DNA from: Kitasatospora viridis
GTDB lineage: Bacteria; Actinomycetota; Actinomycetes; Streptomycetales; Streptomycetaceae
Assembly: GCF_007829815.1 (NCBI RefSeq)
Contig: NZ_VIWT01000002.1
Coordinates: 620,001 to 684,000 of the forward strand
Direction of reading: 5' to 3'
Length of the DNA stretch: 64,000 nucleotides
This document shows, one piece after another, positions 36,109 through 44,552 of this stretch. Every line of letters begins with the position of its first letter. Positions within the stretch are counted from its first letter, which is position 1. The position numbers and the translations under genes were made by a program. Below the pieces are notes generated by a model. The model was not told where the DNA came from. It did no database searches and saw only the letters and a program-made list of their open reading frames with translations.

Positions 36109-38109
36109 TCAGTTGATCTTCGTGATCGTCCACCGCTGAACGGAGGCCGCGGAGGAGGTTTCCTGGTCCAGGAGCGCGCCGTCGCCGGTGGCCGCGCCGA
36201 CGACGGTCAGGGCCAGCCCGCTGGCCCGGTTCACCACCTGGTAGTCGCCGTTGCCGGTGTCGGTCAGGGACCACTGCTGGGAGGTCGCACCGGAGGCCGG
36301 CTGCTCGACCACGGCGCTGCCGCTGCCGGTGGCTCCGGCCGAGTCCAGGTCGTCGCCCGAGTAGGCGTTCGTGATCGTCCAGTAGGAGCCGGCCCGGGTG
36401 AACGTCCAGTACTGGTCCGGGTGGTTGACGTTGCGGTACTGGTCCGCCTGGGTGCCCTTGCCGCCGCCGGCCACCTCGGCGTACTTGCCGCTGTTGACGT
36501 TCGTAAGGACGAACTGGCCGGTGGTGAAGTCCGGCGCCGCGGTCTGGAGGAGGTTCCACCGCTGGTTGGTCGCGGATGTCAGTGGGGCCTGGGTGACCTG
36601 CTCGTCCGTCGAGGTCTGGCCGTTCGCGTCGGTCGCCATGGTCAGTGCCAGGTCGCTGCGCCGGTTGGTGATGGTGTAGCCGCCGGCCGGCGACGGCTGG
36701 ACCGACCAGTCCTGCTCGGCGCCGCCGGTCGTGGTCCACTGCACCTCGCCGGTGCCCGAATCGAGGGAGCCGCCGGGGACGGCGAGGTACTTCTGGCTGT
36801 AGGTGTTGTAGATGCGGTAGTACCCGTTGCTCTGGAGCTGGAACTGCCAGTTGTGGTCGGGGGTGCCGTTGTCGGGCGCCTGGACGACGGGGGATCCCGC
36901 GTTGGAGTCGGGCACGCCCAGCACCTGCGAGCTCAGGGTGTTCTGCACCTTGTAGGCGGCTCCGGTCGAGATGCCGCCCCCGAAGTCGTCGATCCCGTAG
37001 GTCACCTTGTTGGTGCCGTTGGTGGTAAGCACGCCGCCGCGGGTGACCAGCAGGCTCTTGCCGTCGGCGAGGGGGAGCAGGCCGCGGCTGTAGCCGCTGA
37101 CGGTGTTGGAGAACATCCGCACCCAGGTCGTGCCGTTGTCCGTGCTCTCGTACAGCTGGTTGTCGCTGTAGGCCTGGACGACGATCGTGCCGTTCGGACC
37201 GCCGGTGGGCAGCCAGGTGACGTACGGGTTCGCCTGCGGGTGGATGTTGTCCGTCGTGACGAGCTGCACGCCGGTGACCGAGCCGAACGCCTCCGGGTCC
37301 GCGGCGATCTTGTAGTAGACGGGGCAGCCTCCGGTCGGGGCGTTGCAGTACTCGTAGGTGAGCAGGTAGTTGCCGTTCCCGATGCGGGTGACGATGGCCA
37401 TTCCCGGCCGGGCGCTGTAGGCGGGGTAGCTGACGTCGTCGACCTCGGACGACCAGCTGATGCCGTCGGTCGTGGTGAAGTGGCCCAGTTTCTGGCCGTG
37501 CGCGGGGTCCCGCTGGTCCGAGATGTAGGCGATCAGCTTGTTGTTCGCCACCAGGAAGTACGGTTCCCAGACCGGCGTGTAGCCGTTGGAGGCGACGGCC
37601 GCGCCACCGGTGGCGATCGAGCTGACGAAGCTCCAGGTCGCCCCCTGGTCGGTGCTGGCGTACATGTCGATCTTGGTCTTGGAGTTGTCGGCGGGGATGG
37701 AGTCGCCCGCGGCGATGATGGTGCCCGCCGGGAACGTGCCGATGGCCTGCGGGAGTTCGTAGAGGACCGGTTCGAGCTGGATGTTGTTCCAGGGGTTGAC
37801 CTGGTCGTGGATGGTGGAGATCTGGGTCCAGGTGTGCCCGGAGTCGGTGCTGCGGAAGACCGGCATCCCGTTGCCGGAGTACTGCTCGAAGGAGGCCAGC
37901 AGGGTGCCGTTCGCGTCGGTGCTGTGCTGGAGCCTGATCGCGTGGGCGTACAGCGAGCCGTAGGAGGGGGCGCCGCTCGGCGGCGTCCACATCACGCCGC
38001 CGCTGTAGGTGACGGCGCCTGCCGGTGCGGCCGCAATCGCGAACGGCATCAGGGCCGCGATGGCGCCCGCTGCAGCGGCTTTCGCCCAGGCGTTTCGTTT
38101 CGTGTTCAT
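36109..38109 (-). CDS. Secreted BNR/Asp-box hydrolase with ricin-type lectin domains
   Basis: A 666-residue exported protein. The signal peptide covers about residues 1-32 (hydrophobic run ending PAGAV). Residues about 35-380 look like a sialidase-type beta-propeller with Asp boxes STDSGHTW (87-94), STDQGATW (152-159) and STDNGTTW (322-329). The RPGMAIVTRIGNGNY region resembles GH93/GH33-like propellers. Residues about 383-666 hold ricin B-type (CBM13) lectin repeats with QxW endings (NWQF, QRWNL, QQWSL, QRWTI). It probably degrades an extracellular plant or cell-wall glycan. The substrate is uncertain: sialic acid, arabinan or a rhamnose/uronate linkage are all possible. D-class operators lie upstream. 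Confidence 0.8.
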   Translation of the reverse strand: MNTKRNAWAKAAAAGAIAALMPFAIAAAPAGAVTYSGGVMWTPPSGAPSYGSLYAHAIRLQHSTDANGTLLASFEQYSGNGMPVFRSTDSGHTWTQISTIHDQVNPWNNIQLEPVLYELPQAIGTFPAGTIIAAGDSIPADNSKTKIDMYASTDQGATWSFVSSIATGGAAVASNGYTPVWEPYFLVANNKLIAYISDQRDPAHGQKLGHFTTTDGISWSSEVDDVSYPAYSARPGMAIVTRIGNGNYLLTYEYCNAPTGGCPVYYKIAADPEAFGSVTGVQLVTTDNIHPQANPYVTWLPTGGPNGTIVVQAYSDNQLYESTDNGTTWVRMFSNTVSGYSRGLLPLADGKSLLVTRGGVLTTNGTNKVTYGIDDFGGGISTGAAYKVQNTLSSQVLGVPDSNAGSPVVQAPDNGTPDHNWQFQLQSNGYYRIYNTYSQKYLAVPGGSLDSGTGEVQWTTTGGAEQDWSVQPSPAGGYTITNRRSDLALTMATDANGQTSTDEQVTQAPLTSATNQRWNLLQTAAPDFTTGQFVLTNVNSGKYAEVAGGGKGTQADQYRNVNHPDQYWTFTRAGSYWTITNAYSGDDLDSAGATGSGSAVVEQPASGATSQQWSLTDTGNGDYQVVNRASGLALTVVGAATGDGALLDQETSSAASVQRWTITKIN

Positions 38110-38257
38110 GGTCTCGTGACTCCCTCGCGAGTGGGGGTGGGGGACGGCGCGAGCGGTTGCAGGGAGGTGCTCCAGCGCAGAACGGAAGCGCAGTCGGAGT
38201 GGGGCTGCTGCTGGGGGAGGGCACGCGGTGGCATCGCCGCTCGGTGGAGCCGGTGGA

Positions 38258-38271
38258 TTGATGCGCTTCAA
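38258..38271. promoter_or_regulatory. LacI-type operator D1 (secreted hydrolase promoter)
   Basis: TTGATGCGCTTCAA, an inverted repeat with one mismatch in the arms, 149 bases upstream of the secreted hydrolase start. The same GCGC-centred class occurs at 38432-38445 and, perfect, at 46760-46775. Confidence 0.65.
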
Positions 38272-38431
38272 CCGGCTCAGCGGTGCTGAGGCTGACACGG
38301 GCCGAAGCGGCCGTCAAGAGAATGCGCACGCGGTCCTGGCAGATTTCTCCGGCGCCGTCCGAGTGCGCGTCGCCTTGGCTCGTCGGTCACCAGGTTCTCA
38401 GGTCGCTTGCGGCATCCCGGCCCTAAGACTG

Positions 38432-38445
38432 TTGGAGCGCTTTAA
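38432..38445. promoter_or_regulatory. LacI-type operator D2 (lacI promoter)
   Basis: TTGGAGCGCTTTAA, a weaker relative of the D-class palindrome, 88 bases upstream of the LacI gene. Together with D1 it lies in the 424-base divergent gap, which otherwise shows no gene. Confidence 0.55.
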
Positions 38446-38533
38446 CCTGGGTGTATCGTCCTGGTGGGCATCGGCCCGGCGCCCGTGCGAGTCACGTCGC
38501 AGGACCAGAGGAGATTGGAGGCCGGGGAGCATC

Positions 38534-39577
38534 GTGACAACCGCACGTCTACGAGCGAACGGGCAGGGTGGCCCGAGCATGCAGGATGTCGCGGCGGCTG
38601 CGGGCGTCTCGCTCGGCACGGTGTCGAATGTGCTGAATCATCCGGCGAAGGTCAGCCCTGCGACGGCGCAGCGCGTTCGCGAGGCCATCGCCCAGTTGGG
38701 TTTCGTGCGCAATGACGCCGCGCGGTCGCTGGCCTCGGGTTCGAACAGCAGTATCGGCATGGTCCTGGCCGACATCGAGAACTCGCTGTTCATCGACATG
38801 GTGCACGGTGCGCAGGAGGCTGCTCGCGCTACCGGTTCGAAGCTGTTGCTGGCCAACACCGCGTGCGACATGACGCTCCAGGACGAGTACCTGGACCTCT
38901 TCGACGAGTCCCGGGTCACCGGGATGCTGCTCGCACCGATGCAGGATTCCACCGCGGGCATCGCCCGGGTGCGTGCGCACGGGCGGCAGATCGTGCTCCT
39001 CAACTTCGCACCGAAACGGGGCACCTGCTGTGCGGTGCTCGTCAACAACGAGCAGGTCGGGTACCTGGCGGCCCGCCATCTCATCGAGACCGGGCGGACG
39101 AGGCTGGCCTTCGTGGCCGCGCACGACGACTACCAGCCCGTTCGGGACCGCCGCCTGGGGGTGCGCGCCGCGGTCGAGGAGGCGGGCGGCCGGGTGGTGC
39201 TGGAGGAGATCGCGGCCGCCGGCCTGACCACGGCGGATGGGCACCTGGCCGGTCAAGGGCTAGCCCGGCGAGCCCTTGAGGAGCTGCCGGACGGCCTCGT
39301 CGTCGTCACCGATGAGCTGGCCAACGGCATCATCCACGAGCTGCACACCGTGGCGGGTGTCCGGGTGCCCGAGCAGGTCGCGGTCGTCGGGTGCGAGAAC
39401 AACCGCACGGCGGGTTCGGCGGCTGTGCCGCTGACCGCGGTGGACATGCCTGGCCGGATGATGGGCCAGGAGGCGATGCGGCTGCTGATGGACGAGGTGG
39501 AGGCGGGGGAGCGGCACCGTCACGCCACCGTGGTGCTGGAGCCCGAACTGGTCGTTCGCGCCAGCGCGCCCAACTGA
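38534..39577 (+). CDS. LacI-family regulator of the ABC importer/GH78 system
   Basis: A 347-residue LacI/GalR repressor. The HTH MQDVAAAAGVSLGTVSNVLN lies at about residues 16-35, after a short extension; the effector domain ends with VVGCENNRTAGSAAVPLTAV. The GTG at 38534 is favoured by GGGGAG just upstream; an internal ATG 45 bases later would begin at the HTH itself. It diverges from the secreted lectin-hydrolase gene. Operators of the GCGC class in its own promoter, in front of that gene and in front of the ABC operon suggest it controls all three. Confidence 0.87.
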   Translation: MTTARLRANGQGGPSMQDVAAAAGVSLGTVSNVLNHPAKVSPATAQRVREAIAQLGFVRNDAARSLASGSNSSIGMVLADIENSLFIDMVHGAQEAARATGSKLLLANTACDMTLQDEYLDLFDESRVTGMLLAPMQDSTAGIARVRAHGRQIVLLNFAPKRGTCCAVLVNNEQVGYLAARHLIETGRTRLAFVAAHDDYQPVRDRRLGVRAAVEEAGGRVVLEEIAAAGLTTADGHLAGQGLARRALEELPDGLVVVTDELANGIIHELHTVAGVRVPEQVAVVGCENNRTAGSAAVPLTAVDMPGRMMGQEAMRLLMDEVEAGERHRHATVVLEPELVVRASAPN

Positions 39578-39587
39578 ACCGGGCAGC

Positions 39588-41843
39588 TCACTCGGCTGCT
39601 TGCTGCGTCGTCCACCAGGCGGCGATCTGGGCCCGGCCACCGAAGCCGAGTTTGCGCAGCACGCTCTGCACGTGGGTGTCGACCGTGCGGGTGGAGAGGC
39701 CGAGGGAGGAGGCGACCTGCTTGTTGCTCATTCCCCGGGCCACCAGCGCGGCGATCTCCCGCTCCCGGTGGGTCAGCGGGGACGGCAGGTCGGCGGGCAC
39801 CGCAGGGGTGGCGGTGCCGGCGCTGAGGGCGAAGTCGACGGCCCGGGACGGGGTGTCGTGGCCGGCCCCCTCGGCCAGTGCCTTGGCGTAGGCAGCCGGT
39901 CCCACGGCCTGGACGACCCGGTCTTCGCAGCGTCGGTGGTGGTCGGCCAGTTGCGGGTCGAAGGCGGAGAGGGTCGTGCCGATGCCTTGCCACAAGGCCC
40001 CTGCGGCGCCCAGCAGCCGCCCTGCCCGCAGGTGATCGCCGCCGGAGGCGGTCGCCCAGGCCAGGTGTTCCAGCATCAGCGCGACCGCCACGTAGTCGTT
40101 GAAGCTCCGCACGCACGCGAGTGCGGTCCGCGTCAACGCCTCGGCGGCCTCCAACTCGCCGTGCGCCCAGGCGTTGTAGCCCAGCGCGACCAGTACGTGT
40201 GCACGGGCCCACTGCTCGCCGTACCCCTCGGCGGCGGCGATCGCCCTACTGCCCGTCTCCGACGCACGGGGGTCCCCCGCATACACCTGGGCCTGCGCCA
40301 GGGAGAGTTGCCAGGCTGCCGCGGCGGGCCCGTCGCCCAGCGCCGTGTAGGCCTCCACCGCCTCCTGGAAGCGGGACACGGCCTCCGTGACCCGTCCCCG
40401 GTACTGTGCGGCCGTCCCACGGAATCCCGTCACCGCAGCGCGTACGGAGGGGTCGTTAAGCCGCTCGCCCAGCGTGTCGGCCTCGTCCAGCCACCGGTCG
40501 GCCAGCTCCAGGTCGCCCTGCATGAGCGCCACCCAGGCGGCGACGGAAAGCGCCCGGGCGCGGGCCGGCGTGGGCCCGGGCGCCGCCGCCAGCGCGCGTT
40601 CGAACTGGCGCCGCCCTTCGCCGAGGAATCCGCCGGCGTACCAGTGGTACCGCAGGGTTGCGGCCAGCGTGAGCCTGGTCTGGATGTCCGCGCCGCAGTC
40701 GAGGGCCGCCAGCAGGTTGGCGTGGTCGGCGCGGAACCGGGCCAGGGCTTCCGCCTGGCCGGGGCCGAACCAGTGGCTGTCGATGTGCTCGGCGAGGGCG
40801 AGGAAGAAGTCACGGTGGCGCAGCAGCTGCTTCTCCTCGTCACCGGATTCCGCGAGCCGCTCCCGTCCGTACTCGCGGATGGCCTCCAGGAGGCGGTAGC
40901 GGGGCTGTGCCTCGGATTCGGTCGGCAGGACGATGGACTGGGTGATCAGCCGGTCCAGCAGGTCCAGCACCTGACCGCGGGCGATCCCGTCTCCCTCACA
41001 CGCGCCTTCGGCGGCGGCCAGGGTGAAGCCGCCCGCGAAGACCGACAGCCGGCTCCAGAGCAACCGCTCGGCCGCATCGCACAGCTCCCAGCTCCAGTCG
41101 ATCGTCGCCCGCAGCGTGCGTTGGTGCGGACGAGCCGTTCCGTTGCCGCCGGTCAGCAACGCGAAGCGGTCCTCCAGCCGCTCCACCGCCTGATCGACCG
41201 TCAACGTCCGCAGCCGGGAGGCGGCCAACTCGATCGCCAGCGGAACCCCGTCCAGGTCCGCGCAGAGCCGAGCGACCGCCGCTCGGTTGGCGTCGGTGAC
41301 CTGGAAGTCCGGGCGCAGGGCCACCGCCCGCTCCCGCAGCAACTCGACCGCCTCCTCGGGCGGCAGGGGAGTCACCGGGAGGATGTACTCACCGACGAGG
41401 CCGAGCGTCTGCCGGCTCGTCGCCATCATGCTCAGCTGCGGAGCGGCGGACAGCAGCGTGTGCGCCAGGTCGGCACAGGCCTCCGCCACATGCTCGCAGT
41501 TGTCCAGCACCAGCAGCGCCCGACGGCCGGCCAGATGCGCCGCAAGCTGATCCAGGAGCGACCGGGCGTCCCGATCCGGCACACCCAATGCCGCCGCGGT
41601 CGCGCCCGCCACCGCCGCCGGGTCCCGCACCGAGGACAGGTCCACCCACCAGACGCCGCCAGGGAACGACCTCGCGACCGCGGCCGCCGCCTCCAGCGCG
41701 AGCCGGGTCTTGCCCACCCCACCGACCCCGGTGAGCGTCAGCAGCCGCGCCGTTGCCAACCGGCGACGGACCTGCACCAACTCACGCCCTCTGCCCACGA
41801 ATGAGGTGAAGGGAACAGGCAGCTTCACAAGCGGCGCGGTCAC
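39588..41843 (-). CDS. AAA ATPase/TPR regulator with LuxR HTH (copy 1)
   Basis: A 751-residue signal-transduction ATPase. It has an N-terminal NB-ARC/AAA-like domain with Walker A GVGGVGKT (39-46) and the LLVLDNCEHV Walker B region, then a winged-helix section, a long TPR-like middle, and a C-terminal LuxR-type HTH (LTHREREIAALVARGMSNKQ onward, about 685-745). The GTG start (MTAPLVKL) is chosen for the GAGAGGTGG site eight bases upstream. It is a close paralogue of the divergent gene at 42076-44352. Such proteins are transcription activators switched by nucleotide and ligand; its targets are unknown. Only 10 bases separate it from the convergent lacI gene. Confidence 0.85.
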   Translation of the reverse strand: MTAPLVKLPVPFTSFVGRGRELVQVRRRLATARLLTLTGVGGVGKTRLALEAAAAVARSFPGGVWWVDLSSVRDPAAVAGATAAALGVPDRDARSLLDQLAAHLAGRRALLVLDNCEHVAEACADLAHTLLSAAPQLSMMATSRQTLGLVGEYILPVTPLPPEEAVELLRERAVALRPDFQVTDANRAAVARLCADLDGVPLAIELAASRLRTLTVDQAVERLEDRFALLTGGNGTARPHQRTLRATIDWSWELCDAAERLLWSRLSVFAGGFTLAAAEGACEGDGIARGQVLDLLDRLITQSIVLPTESEAQPRYRLLEAIREYGRERLAESGDEEKQLLRHRDFFLALAEHIDSHWFGPGQAEALARFRADHANLLAALDCGADIQTRLTLAATLRYHWYAGGFLGEGRRQFERALAAAPGPTPARARALSVAAWVALMQGDLELADRWLDEADTLGERLNDPSVRAAVTGFRGTAAQYRGRVTEAVSRFQEAVEAYTALGDGPAAAAWQLSLAQAQVYAGDPRASETGSRAIAAAEGYGEQWARAHVLVALGYNAWAHGELEAAEALTRTALACVRSFNDYVAVALMLEHLAWATASGGDHLRAGRLLGAAGALWQGIGTTLSAFDPQLADHHRRCEDRVVQAVGPAAYAKALAEGAGHDTPSRAVDFALSAGTATPAVPADLPSPLTHREREIAALVARGMSNKQVASSLGLSTRTVDTHVQSVLRKLGFGGRAQIAAWWTTQQAAE

Positions 41844-42075
41844 GCGGTCACCCACCTCTCTCCCCGAGCCTCCCACATGATGCCGGTTCCGCCCCGAGTC
41901 CCCCCGCTGGACTCGCTCGGAGGAGTCTCCAGCTCGCCGAGTGGGGCGCGCATCACACCCACCGAGGCCCATCGTTCACCGCCGGGTCACACGGCCGACA
42001 CACAGGTGCGGTGCCCTGGCATCCGGGAGACAACTCGGGCAGACCGGGCGCGGGCGGAGGGAGACGAGGAACGAC

Positions 42076-44352
42076 GTGAGCGGCGTGATCTCGGCGGTGG
42101 GCAACCTGCCCTCGCCCCTGACCAGCTTCGTGGGCAGGCAGCGCGACATCGTCGGGATCCGTCGGCTCCTTGGAGCGGCCCGGTTGCTGACCCTCACCGG
42201 AGTGGCCGGCGTGGGCAAGACGCGGCTCGCGCTGGAGGCCGCCGCCGCCTCCAGGAAGGGGTTCCCGGACGGGGTGTGGCTGGTGGACCTGGCGCCGCTG
42301 TCGGATCCGTCGGGGGTCGCGAACGCGACCGCGGATGCGCTCGGAGTGCCGGACCTGGGCGCGAGGCCGGTGTTCGACCAGCTCGCGCGGCAGCTGGCCG
42401 GGCGAAGGTCGCTGATCCTGCTGGACAACTGCGAGCACGTGGTCGACGGGTGCGCCGAACTGGCCCAGGCGCTGCTCTCGGCCGCCCCGGAGCTGTGCGT
42501 CCTGGCGACCAGCCGCCGGACGCTGGGCATCACGGGCGAGCGCGTCTTCACCGTCGAGCCCCTGCCACCGGACGAGGCGGTCGAACTCCTGCGGGAGCGG
42601 GCCGCTGCCGTCCTGCCGGAGTACCGGGGCAACGAGGTCAACGGCCGGGAGGTCGCCGCCCGGCTCTGCGCCGACCTGGACAGGCTCCCGCTGGCCATCG
42701 AGCTGACCGCGTCCCGGCTGCGCACCCTGACGGTCGAAGAGGTGACACACCGTCTGGAGGACCGGTTCGCACTGCTCACGGGCGGCTGCCGCAGCGCACG
42801 GCCGCGCCAGCGCACGCTGCGCGCGGCGATCGACTGGAGCTACGAGCTGTGCTCCCCGGCCGAGCGGCTGCTGTGGAGCCGGCTGTCGGTCTTCGTCGGC
42901 GGCTTCGGCCTGGAAGCGGCCGAAGACGTCTGCTCCGGCGCCGGCATCGACCGGCACGACGTGCCCGATCTCCTCGACCGGTTGGTCGCCCAGTCCGTCG
43001 TCGTGGCCTGCCGGCGCGAGGGCCGGCCCGGCTTCCAACTACTGCAGACCATCCGCCACTACGGGCGGCAGCGGCTCACCGAGTCCGGCGAACACGACGC
43101 CTTGCGGCGGCGGCACCGCGGCTTCTTCCTCACCCTCGCCCAGCGCCTCGCCGACAGCTGGTGCGGTCCGGGCCAAGCGCAGGGCCTGGCCGTCCTGCGG
43201 GCCGAACACACCAACCTCAGGGAGGCCCTGGACTGCGGCGACGATCCGCAGGCCACGCTCGCACTCGCCACCGCGCTCCGCTTCCACTGGTGCGTCGGAG
43301 GGTTCCTCGGCGAAGGGCGGCGACAGCTCGATCGGGCGCTGGCAGGCGCGCCCGAGCCCACCCCGACCCGCGCCCGGGCGCTGTGGGCCGCTGCCTGGGT
43401 CGCGCTGTTGCAAGGCGACCGAGCAGCGGCCGAGCGATGGCTGGACGAGGCCGACGACCTGGGCGAGAAGCTGGACGACCCCTTGGTGCGCGCCTACGTC
43501 CAGGGTCTGCGCGGCTCGGTGGCGGCTTTCCAGGGGCGGTTGGCCGAAGCCGTGCCCTTGTTCGAGGTCGCGGTCGACGCACACAGGGAGCTGGGTGAGA
43601 CGGCCGGAGCCGTCTTCGTGCTGTTCCAGCTGGCCGTCGTCCGAACCCGCCTGGGGGACGAGCGCGCCCAGCACGACGGCAGGCAGGCGGTTGCCCTCGC
43701 TCAGGCGCACGGGGAGCGGTGGGGGTGCGCGCTGGCGCTGCGAGCCCTGGGCTACGACGCATGGGTGCGCGGCGACTGGGAGGCGGGCAAGGCGCTGACC
43801 CGGGCCGCACTGGAGATCGAGCGGGACTTCCACGACTACGTCGCAGCCGCGCTGGTGCTCGGACTGCTCGCCTCTCTCGCCGCCGCCGGCGGGGAACACG
43901 AGCGGGCCGCAAGCCTGTTGGGCGCCACGCGGGCCCTGTGCAGGCGGGTCGACACCACCATCGCCGCGCTCGGCTCGGTCGTGGTCGAGGACCATGCCCG
44001 CTGCGAGGAAGCGATCGTCGCCGCGCTGGGACCGGCGGCGTACGAGAAGGCGCTCGCGGACGGCGGCCGTCACGACACCCCGGCCCAGGCCATCGCGCAC
44101 GCTCTGGGGACCGCCCCCGAGAACGCTGCCGCGCCTACCATCCGGAAGCCATTGACCCGCCGCGAGGAGCAGGTGTCCGCGCTGGTGGCCGACGGTATGA
44201 CCAACCGTCAGATCGCCTCCGCGCTCAAGCTCTCGCCGCGCACGGTGGACGGCCACGTCGAGAACGTCCTGGCCAAGCTCGCCTTCGGCCGCCGCACCCA
44301 GATCGCGACCTGGTGGGCGGCAGGACGGGCACCCGCTCGTCGTACCCCGTAG
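42076..44352 (+). CDS. AAA ATPase/TPR regulator with LuxR HTH (copy 2)
   Basis: A 758-residue paralogue of the preceding leftward gene, with the same order: Walker A GVAGVGKT (42-49), LILLDNCEHV, helical TPR-like middle, and C-terminal LuxR HTH (LTRREEQVSALVADGMTNRQ onward). The two align over their full length. GAGGA precedes the GTG start. The pair is arranged head to head with a 232-base gap, as after an inverted duplication. It reads toward the RIP-pectinesterase gene 200 bases away, so that gene is a candidate target. Confidence 0.85.
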   Translation: MSGVISAVGNLPSPLTSFVGRQRDIVGIRRLLGAARLLTLTGVAGVGKTRLALEAAAASRKGFPDGVWLVDLAPLSDPSGVANATADALGVPDLGARPVFDQLARQLAGRRSLILLDNCEHVVDGCAELAQALLSAAPELCVLATSRRTLGITGERVFTVEPLPPDEAVELLRERAAAVLPEYRGNEVNGREVAARLCADLDRLPLAIELTASRLRTLTVEEVTHRLEDRFALLTGGCRSARPRQRTLRAAIDWSYELCSPAERLLWSRLSVFVGGFGLEAAEDVCSGAGIDRHDVPDLLDRLVAQSVVVACRREGRPGFQLLQTIRHYGRQRLTESGEHDALRRRHRGFFLTLAQRLADSWCGPGQAQGLAVLRAEHTNLREALDCGDDPQATLALATALRFHWCVGGFLGEGRRQLDRALAGAPEPTPTRARALWAAAWVALLQGDRAAAERWLDEADDLGEKLDDPLVRAYVQGLRGSVAAFQGRLAEAVPLFEVAVDAHRELGETAGAVFVLFQLAVVRTRLGDERAQHDGRQAVALAQAHGERWGCALALRALGYDAWVRGDWEAGKALTRAALEIERDFHDYVAAALVLGLLASLAAAGGEHERAASLLGATRALCRRVDTTIAALGSVVVEDHARCEEAIVAALGPAAYEKALADGGRHDTPAQAIAHALGTAPENAAAPTIRKPLTRREEQVSALVADGMTNRQIASALKLSPRTVDGHVENVLAKLAFGRRTQIATWWAAGRAPARRTP

Positions 44353-44552
44353 AAGTACCTATGGTCCTGGGGGGCCCCGCGCTCGATCCTTGTGGACAGA
44401 CGCACATCGAGGCGGTCGAACCCCACCACGAGGGCCTCGACCGGCCGACGACCACTTCGTGCGCACCCTGGCGACTCGGCGCACCGTCCCCTGGACGCCC
44501 GCCGGCCACACCTGAGGCGACCACCTGTCGCCCCTCACCACGAGGACCGAAT

